DNA of 64,000 nucleotides from Phoronis australis (lineage: Eukaryota; Phoronida; Phoronidae): the NCBI GenBank assembly GCA_002633005.1, contig NMRA01000133.1:75203-139202 (forward strand), in the 5' to 3' direction. The notes beneath the pieces were generated by a model that saw only the letters and a program-made list of their open reading frames with translations, had not been told where the DNA came from and searched no databases. Positions 57,901-64,000 of the stretch are shown one piece after another. The stretch's first letter is position 1. Every line of letters begins with the position of its first letter. A program made the translations under genes and the position numbers.

Positions 57901-60900
57901 TTATTTTGATATTTGTCTCTTTATTTTGATACCAGTCCTTAGGGTTTATTTTGCATTACTCATCTCTATTTATAGCCTCGAGGGCCTACTTTTGTATTCA
58001 TACGTTTCTCTACGCGACACCTGATTGGTCGCCCATATTTCCTTTGTTCAGTTCAACATGGTCTCTCTCTCATTCAGCCACCTACCTCGTCGTCTACAAG
58101 ACCTACGTTCGTTGTCTGCATGTGTTTAAATTAGAAGGACACAGGCCTTGATTTCAGCGAACGTTTTTGTTGTTTTATGACTCTTCAACAAGTCTATCCC
58201 AATAATCACAAAGCTGTTGTTAGATGCAAAAATGATAATGTACCTTCAAGTAATCATTCAATTTCTTTCCAATACACGTACAAACAATCACACAGGTAAT
58301 TTTGCTAGAATGGCCTGATGTCCAGCCAAATTCTTTTGATGCGAATTAAAAACAATAACACGGTTTGGCTCTGAAGCCATTTTAACGAATGGCTCCTTAC
58401 AAACCTGTTTATTGCCAGTACAATCTATGAATTGTCCAAAATGGAAGTTTTCACGTCTCCCTTCTGCTACTGTTCTTAGCTGTCTAATGCTCTGTGCAAC
58501 TTTAAAGGGGCAGTAAACCATCCTTTTCTTTTAAAAATCAACTTATGATTGAGGGATTCCTAAACCTGACAGGAACTGACGTTAAAGTCGACATTGCCTC
58601 AGACGAGGGCCCCGGGTCTAATCTTTTTACGAGAAATCGGAGTCTTATTTTTAACGTTTCCATTCTACTTTTAGTACGAACTCGAGACGAGAGACTATTC
58701 TGTGCTCATGTATGTTATGATTTACGTGGATGACTTATTCAATCTTCTTCATGACGTAGCAGTAAAGCTATACGTCTGAGCCAAAATCTAGAGATTTGAC
58801 TCGAAATCCTGAGTTTTTATTCGAGTCTTGTGGTCATCAAGTTTGAATTTGCGCTGCACATTCTCAAATGCAGAATATAAATAATTATCTTAAGGTTATT
58901 TCAAACCTTATTTAGTGGCCTCTGTTCTAACTCGTATATCAAAAAAACTAAGCTTTGTCAACTAGTAAAAGTATATATTTTCTGAAAGAGCAAAGATCAG
59001 GAAATATAAATATACTTTTTGTATTTATTTGTCATTATTATTTTTACGTAAAAACCTTTTTTAAGTAAAAATTCCATTTTTAAGAAAGGTACATTCATAG
59101 CAAAATAACNTTAAGTTCTTATTAGCGGAGAAAGGAAATGTGAAAAATATTTTCGAGTTCGATTTCGAGTGAAAAGATTAAACCCTGGGCCCTTTAAATT
59201 ATTGGGCATGGTGGGTTATTTTCAGTCTTCAACGTAGTATGGCTGGCAAGGAATTCCAGACGATTTATTACAGCTAATTTTATTGAAACTGACAAAATTA
59301 ATTATAAGAAAGCAAAGACCTTTTTTGGAAGAGTTATGTTTGTGAAGACAGTTGATGTTTAAACACCGCAATGTTGTTTGTGGCTTAAAGTGAGACACTA
59401 GAAAAAATGTCCAAATCTGCCTATTTTGGAACATCATTTCTGGCAGATGCATGATGGGGTTTAAATATGAATTTCAGATAATGTGCTTTATGCGCTGTTC
59501 TCCATGACAACATTAGAAAGTGCTTTTAAAGTGTTGCACTTTGGCACGAGGGGCTGTCAAAAACTGCGGCCGCCATGTTGCATAAAGCGGAAACAAAATG
59601 ACAACTTTAAAAGCTAACGGTGATTTTGAAATTTCATGAAGGTTAAACGAATTGATATTGATGCCATTGTTTTGTTTTATATGTACCTATTTGGTAAATT
59701 TAAATAAAGACATGGTCACATGACTCAATTAATTGCTGATTGCTATAAGGTCAAAAATTAAACTCTACTTTCTTTCTACTTTTAAAAAGTATGTACTTTT
59801 ACATAGTTATATTCTATAGTTATGTAGACATTTGGAATTGGCTAAATGATTTGTCGATTAGGTCCCGTTTAACCTTAAAAACATACTCCGCGTGGTCGAT
59901 TCAGTTGGGATTACCTTCTCTAAATCTGTTATAAGCTGTTAGTATGCATTGCATAACAACATTTAACATTTGTTTATCAGTTTGCATCCTGTTCATAGCT
60001 TTCTCTTTAATATTTGTTCCACTAACAAAATAACAGCCCTTAGTCAACCGATGTACTCTTACAAGTGCTTGCCTCTACAATTCATCAAGTAATACTTATT
60101 ACTGGTTCTACCTTATACCCATTGTCCCAGCCAATACTCTTTCCCTTGGGAGGTCGCGAAGTATCCCCTTTATCTATATTAGGAGCTTTTTTCGCAAGTA
60201 AAATGCCTGAGCTTAGCTTAACTAGTGGTACCATGCTAGGGAGCCATTGGGACCTTACCTTGGATGCTTAACTTGCTGGAAGCAAGCTTGAGTGATAAAT
60301 GTGCTTGACAGTGTTATATAGTTATGAATAAGAGACTTTCATGACACAGTTATGATTACATGGACAGATGACTTCTATTGCACCTAGCTGGTTCTCTAGA
60401 TAATGGGTAGGGGGCGTTGTCAGACATTCAGCAGGTTTATATCAGAATTTTTTGTTTGAGCTCCTGAGCTTGTGTCGCACATTTTGGTTCAGGAATCTTT
60501 TTTAAGGCAGTTTTGTGCTGGGCGGCTAGGCACTGGGAGCAAGTTTGAGAACAGTTTTATTTGACGTGAATGGAGAGATAAGATCAGATGGGCTAATACC
60601 CGGGTATGTCGGCTTATGCAAAGAAAAATTGAGGGTGGGCATGTACCCCAGTAAGTGGGCTTAGGTGCTAGACTAATTCAATAGCGGGGGTGGGTCTGTA
60701 CTGGCGTGGATTCGGTATTTGTGATATTTCTACAAGTAAAAACCATAATTTTCCAGATGCAAACGGACGCAGACCCAGATGAACATGTAGACAATGTATC
60801 GCAGTTGAGTCGAGCCATGGGACATGTGACCATCGTCAGGAAAGGGCCAAACGACATCATCTCTGATGGTAGAAATGGTTAGTACTTTCGCTTAATAACT

Positions 60901-62644
60901 GTTTGCTTTCATTGACTTTCTATTATCAGATGTTTTGCTGTTCCTGGAGTGTATGCATTGTTGTGGCGGAACAGCTTGCGTATCTCAGTGACCTCTAGAG
61001 CTTTATCGGCTGGAGTTTAAAAACTCCTGACAGAGCTACCCATGGCACGCAGTTCGAAAGACAGAGATCAGACGAAATACACCCCAAACACTCCCTTGAG
61101 TCACTCTAGGGTTGGTCATAAGGCCAACTCCCTTACCAATACTCTCGTCACCTACGAAAAAGACAACTCTGACATTAAAACCTGGGCAGACTGGGCTCAT
61201 CAGCCATGACTGGCAACCAGTCTAGGAGAAGGGCACTCCGAAACAAAACCATGTCCTGCCAGGAAGATGGAGCATGTTGGCTAATGACATTGGGCAGACC
61301 TGTACCACCTACCCTGAAGAAGAGAACCAGACACGCATCTTACCTATCATGGTCATGGCCAGATGTTTTGCGGTCATCTTCAAAATTGCTTGGCAAACTC
61401 CTATTTTAAATCTTGCACAAGTGTTTCTCCTTGGAAAGAAGTGACATCAGCGGAGGGCAGTGTACTGCAGTAATTTGTACTCTGTACTCTCGCTTGTGAT
61501 GTCTGCTTGAGTTAGGATAGCACTCAACAGTCTGCTGATTTTGGGCTTGAAAAAATCAGGAAGTGTCAGCTGCCAACAGTCTGTTACACTGGGTGTAAAA
61601 ACATGAAAATTTGAACAGCATACTGGGTCAAAGTCTTCAAAAACCGTGCACAAAGTCTATTGGAACTGATTCCAAAGTCAATTTTTCCATCTGTTATGAC
61701 TACCAGAAATGAAGCCAGCCACGTGAAAAAAAACAAGCAAAAATACACCAAATTGGCAGTTTTCACCCCAGAGCCACCATTTGCATTGGATTTCTATGAA
61801 CTACTGTCATAACTCTCCACCTTACAGAAATCTGGTAAAAAGTAGGTGTCGACCAGCCAGATTTTTCACAAATCCAAAGTGCCGAAGGGTACCTGAATTT
61901 CCTGCTTAATTTCAACTTCCTGCTTGCAAGCAATAAAGATTCAAGGAAAGCCACATTTGAGCAAAAAGTGGGTCAAGGGGTCAACAGCTGGCAATTTTTC
62001 ACTTAGAACAGATTAAAAAATTGAGCAAATGCCATTCGTAGCCTTCACACGCAGCACTGAACTTAAAATGCCTTGCCAACCCAACAGGCGTCAATTTTTA
62101 TAGAAATTGGGGGAGGCAAACTGAACCAGGCTCAAAAAACTATTGGGTGCCACCTAGAGTCCTGACTTTTTCAAATGCGTTGTTGGATGGTTGTCGTCTC
62201 GTAAATATACAGTGGCATCACATACATCTTGGTGACGTGTAAACAGTTGATGGAATACAACACTTTAGGGTTGGACGCATCAGAATTGAAAGCACTGGTC
62301 CACTGCAACATGATTTTTGAGAAATAAAAGATTGAAGATTAGCCTCAAAATGCATCGAATAAATACATGTAGATGAGCAAATTTTTGGCTCCAAAGTTTA
62401 AAAACGGCAAACATGTTCTTGTGTTGTCTATCCCTAGCTAGGACAATGTCATAAATACGAGGATGTTAATTTGTTTGGCCTTAACGTAATCATGTATTTA
62501 TGTGTCTGCCATTCCCATTTCAGTCTTGATATGCTGTGGCGAAGGCAGCCCACGGCGCTGCGGGGGGCAGGGTGACCTCTTGTCTGGCAGCATGGGTGTG
62601 TTCTCGCATTGGGCCTACAAGGCGGACAGGCAAGGAAATGACCA
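51785..62644 (+). CDS. NAXD: NAXD, ATP-dependent NAD(P)H-hydrate dehydratase (partial, 9 exons)
   Basis: Exons: 51785-51932, 52619-52664, 53385-53473, 54000-54108, 55169-55219, 55584-55688, 57489-57500, 60757-60877, 62524-62644. All have GT/AG ends and matching phases. The product is the YjeF C-terminal-type kinase-fold enzyme that uses ATP to dehydrate S-NAD(P)HX back to NAD(P)H, working with the epimerase NAXE; isoforms occur in mitochondria and cytosol. Visible motifs, in order: [63 protein letters not shown] and [13 protein letters not shown], the last with the catalytic-type GQGD aspartate. About the last 50 residues of the family (the FGA...TRQCN...TTTDMI region) are absent and should lie right of the window. 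The 5' end is unresolved. Confidence 0.95.
51933..52618 (+). other. NAXD: NAXD intron after the first recognisable exon
   Basis: I see nothing specific in these 686 bp. Confidence 0.8.
52619..52664 (+). CDS. NAXD: NAXD exon, 46 nt
   Basis: Completes the Glu codon and reads [15 protein letters not shown], nearly identical to human NAXD ([16 protein letters not shown]). Acceptor TTTTTAG|G; donor GTG|GTAAGT. Confidence 0.96.
52712..52746 (+). repeat. 10/11-bp tandem repeat GGTGATACAA
   Basis: Four units, one with GCTACAA, in NAXD intron 2. Confidence 0.85.
52869..53244. repeat. inverted repeat with ~112-bp arms in NAXD intron
   Basis: Arm 1 is 52869-52983 and arm 2 about 53132-53244. GTTCACTTACTTAGAGACG is mirrored by CGTCTCTAAGTAAGTGAAC, and GATGAATGAGGGATTTCCCG by CGGGAAATCCCTCATTCATC. 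An N at 53121 sits in the loop next to a small direct repeat of CCAATTTTGTTCCT. Confidence 0.88.
53385..53473 (+). CDS. NAXD: NAXD exon, 89 nt
   Basis: Reads [20 protein letters not shown], then SPEIIVHPI(L). It aligns with vertebrate [30 protein letters not shown]. Acceptor TTTTCAG|GGT; donor CT|GTAAGT. Confidence 0.96.
53474..53999 (+). other. NAXD: NAXD intron before the GPGLG exon
   Basis: No feature seen in 526 bp. Confidence 0.8.
54000..54108 (+). CDS. NAXD: NAXD exon, 109 nt (GPGLG loop)
   Basis: Reads [20 protein letters not shown], then [16 protein letters not shown]. The glycine-rich GPGLG loop binds substrate in this kinase-fold family. Acceptor CTTCCAG|A; donor GCA|GTAAGT, phase 0. 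Confidence 0.96.
54674..54874. mobile_element. same MITE family, diverged copy in NAXD intron
   Basis: Left end GTGAAATCTAACCAATTTTG, right end TTTGTCCTAAATTTGTGAGA followed by TTTTACC, with an internal A-run before the right end as in the complete copy. Confidence 0.6.
55169..55219 (+). CDS. NAXD: NAXD exon, 51 nt
   Basis: Seventeen codons, [17 protein letters not shown], ending in the first half of the conserved VIDADG strand. Acceptor TTTTGCAG|ACT; donor GCT|GTAAGT. Confidence 0.96.
55220..55583 (+). other. NAXD: NAXD intron splitting the VIDADG motif
   Basis: No feature seen in 364 bp. Confidence 0.8.
55584..55688 (+). CDS. NAXD: NAXD exon, 105 nt
   Basis: Thirty-five codons: [20 protein letters not shown], then [15 protein letters not shown]. 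It completes VIDADG and carries the TPN.VEF motif. Where I recall a His in human (LTPNHVEF), this copy has Ala. Acceptor CTTGCAG|GAT; donor GTG|GTAAGT, phase 0. Confidence 0.96.
55689..57488 (+). other. NAXD: NAXD intron upstream of the microexon
   Basis: No repeat or gene recognised in 1.8 kb. The region 56380-56620 has short repeated TTTCATGAAA and AAACTTAAGT-like phrases in both orientations that may be a decayed inverted element. Confidence 0.7.
57489..57500 (+). CDS. NAXD: NAXD 12-nt microexon encoding LGKP
   Basis: The 12 bases CTGGGGAAACCT lie between a strong acceptor (CGTGTTTCAG) and a strong donor (GTAAGT), in phase 0-0. Inserting LGKP between ...LYKAV and MQTDADPDE reproduces the vertebrate alignment (LYDAVLRGPMDSDD), which would otherwise be four residues short. 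The microexon is 1.8 kb from the exon before it and 3.3 kb from the one after. Skipping keeps the frame. Confidence 0.85.
57501..60756 (+). other. NAXD: NAXD intron downstream of the microexon
   Basis: 3.3 kb without a recognisable gene. An N lies at 59110 in AT-rich sequence. Confidence 0.75.
60757..60877 (+). CDS. NAXD: NAXD exon, 121 nt
   Basis: Reads [20 protein letters not shown], then [20 protein letters not shown], matching human [30 protein letters not shown] is the ATP-binding-side strand of the fold. Acceptor TTTTCCAG|ATG; donor G|GTTAGT. Confidence 0.96.
60878..62523 (+). other. NAXD: NAXD intron before the GQGD exon
   Basis: A CpG-richer, partly open stretch at 61030-61330 (plus strand, e.g. 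TWADWAHQP) is interrupted by stops and looks like a decayed retroelement 5' region. I cannot name the family. The rest is featureless. Confidence 0.6.
62524..62644 (+). CDS. NAXD: NAXD exon with the GQGD active site, 121 nt
   Basis: Completes a Val codon and reads [20 protein letters not shown], then [19 protein letters not shown]. This holds the family's hallmark anion-hole/catalytic GQGD. Acceptor CATTTCAG|TC; donor CA|GTGAGT, phase 2, so at least one further exon follows downstream, outside the window. Confidence 0.97.
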
Positions 62645-64000
62645 GTGAGTATCAAGACAAATGTAGGCAAACTTCCACTGGTGTTCGGGAATGTCCAGTT
62701 TGTTTCCATGGTATTGTAATCATTGCCTAATAAGTTAGTGTTCACATTTGTTACGTAACTATGGCTGTTTTCAATGATTTTTTGCTTTTTGAGTTCAGCG
62801 TTATACTGCCGTAAGTTGGTCTCAATTTTTGCCATAAGTCCAGTTACAAAATAAAATGCCAAAATTTGGCCAGATTTTGTGTAGGGCTTTAAACTGCTAA
62901 GCACTTTGAACATTATTACCGGGACATGGACCTGATCAATCTTAATCCTCAACTCTTTGGGAGATTACAATGGGTGTAACGGTTGGGCTGGTTCCGTGAC
63001 CTGACACTAGATGGGGATGCTGGTAGGTACTATGGGACTGAAAATAGTTTTTGTTTCTTATACTCCATAACTTACCGTAATAAACATGACACTCTTGGAA
63101 CTTCACAGAGACTTCAACCTTAGAGACACTTTCAAATGTTTCTACTGTGCTCAGAAGAGTGAAAGACGTCGGTCGAGTGATTTTTGAAGAAAACTATTTT
63201 ATATGATTATTGTGATAGTGTGATAGAAGATGAAGATAGTTGAGTATTGATTGGTAGTAGCAAAGGTTATACAAAGCAATTTAGCAGATAGTTGCAGCCA
63301 GAAATAGTTACGGGAACTAGGTAATTTAATGTTAAAGGCACTCAGTACTAATTGTAATTTGGTCAAGTAGAAATTTGAAACGTTCAACTGGAAGAAATGA
63401 AGTTAGTTATGGGGAATCTTCTTGTTGAAACAATCAGTGCACTTCATTCAGTTTTACATGTTTTACATGTTTTACGGTTTTACATGTGTAATTAGGAATG
63501 CTTACCATATTAAAATACCCAAAAAATAAACTATAAAATTATGTTTTTTGGTGGAGCTGTTGGCCATTTCATTCATTAGCTCAGTGCGGTAACATGCCCA
63601 TAGGTGGCACCACAGTGACTGTTTGACTGATTTGTTCAAACTGTATTATGCTGTTTAGCAACCTTAGGACAACATGGCAATAACTAAAATCTTACTAGTT
63701 GAGACGAGAGAACGAGAGGGAGTTCTTGGTAAAAGAGCATATTTGCTGACAAGCAGTTGGTTGTTGGCATGGTTATTCAACGGTACTGTAGACTTTTTGT
63801 GATCCTTCATTGATGCACTTACTTGAAGATCCTATTTTTTGATACCAAAGTAATTTTTTTCGGTTGCCATGGTGACTTTCTTTGTTGCCACAATAAAGCA
63901 GTCTTCTCATCAGTGGTGATGGTTATTATAATTTTCCCACCATTAACAAACCAGCTGTTGAGAGACATCTCACTTATTCCCCCATTAGAATAGTAGAAAC
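62645..64000 (+). other. NAXD: start of the NAXD intron leaving the window
   Basis: No exon with the expected FGA...TRQCN...TTTDMI C-terminus is found here. A short TTTTACATG tandem lies at 63450-63490. Confidence 0.75.

Overview
This is a eukaryotic genomic window: AT-rich, with short spliced exons, long introns, GT/AG junctions, abundant microsatellites and minisatellites, inverted-terminal-repeat elements and one LINE fragment. Gene structure and repeat content suggest a marine invertebrate, possibly a non-vertebrate deuterostome such as a hemichordate, amphioxus or echinoderm. The sequence alone does not fix the species. Three single N bases (49542, 53121, 59110) look like joins in a draft assembly. 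Two protein-coding genes are well supported and lie head to head. On the minus strand, CCDC138 (coiled-coil domain-containing protein 138) has 13 coding exons running from an ATG at 45821 down to a stop at 6213. All phases are compatible and the exons sum to 1776 nt (591 residues plus stop). On the plus strand, NAXD (ATP-dependent NAD(P)H-hydrate dehydratase) has nine exons between about 51.8 kb and 62.6 kb, one of them a 12-nt microexon. Its 3' terminal exon lies beyond the right edge and its 5' end is unresolved. Layout: 1-6212 is 3' flank of CCDC138 with old repeats and one unassigned candidate membrane-segment exon. 6213-45846 is CCDC138, with a 21-kb last intron and an 8-kb intron before it, both rich in repeats. 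45847-51771 is the divergent intergenic region, holding a 46-kb hairpin, a 5'-truncated L1-like LINE with a target-site duplication, a roughly 500-bp near-identical duplication that meets an N, and a roughly 480-bp fold-back element. 51772-64000 is NAXD. The two genes have no known joint function: NAXD repairs hydrated NAD(P)H, and CCDC138 is a poorly understood coiled-coil protein linked to centrosomes and cilia. The most unusual structure is around CCDC138 exon 6. Its 3' splice site has been amplified into an 11-unit, 35-bp minisatellite immediately upstream, and its 3' half with its donor has been copied three times immediately downstream. I found no bacterial-type operon, CRISPR array or convincing functional RNA gene.
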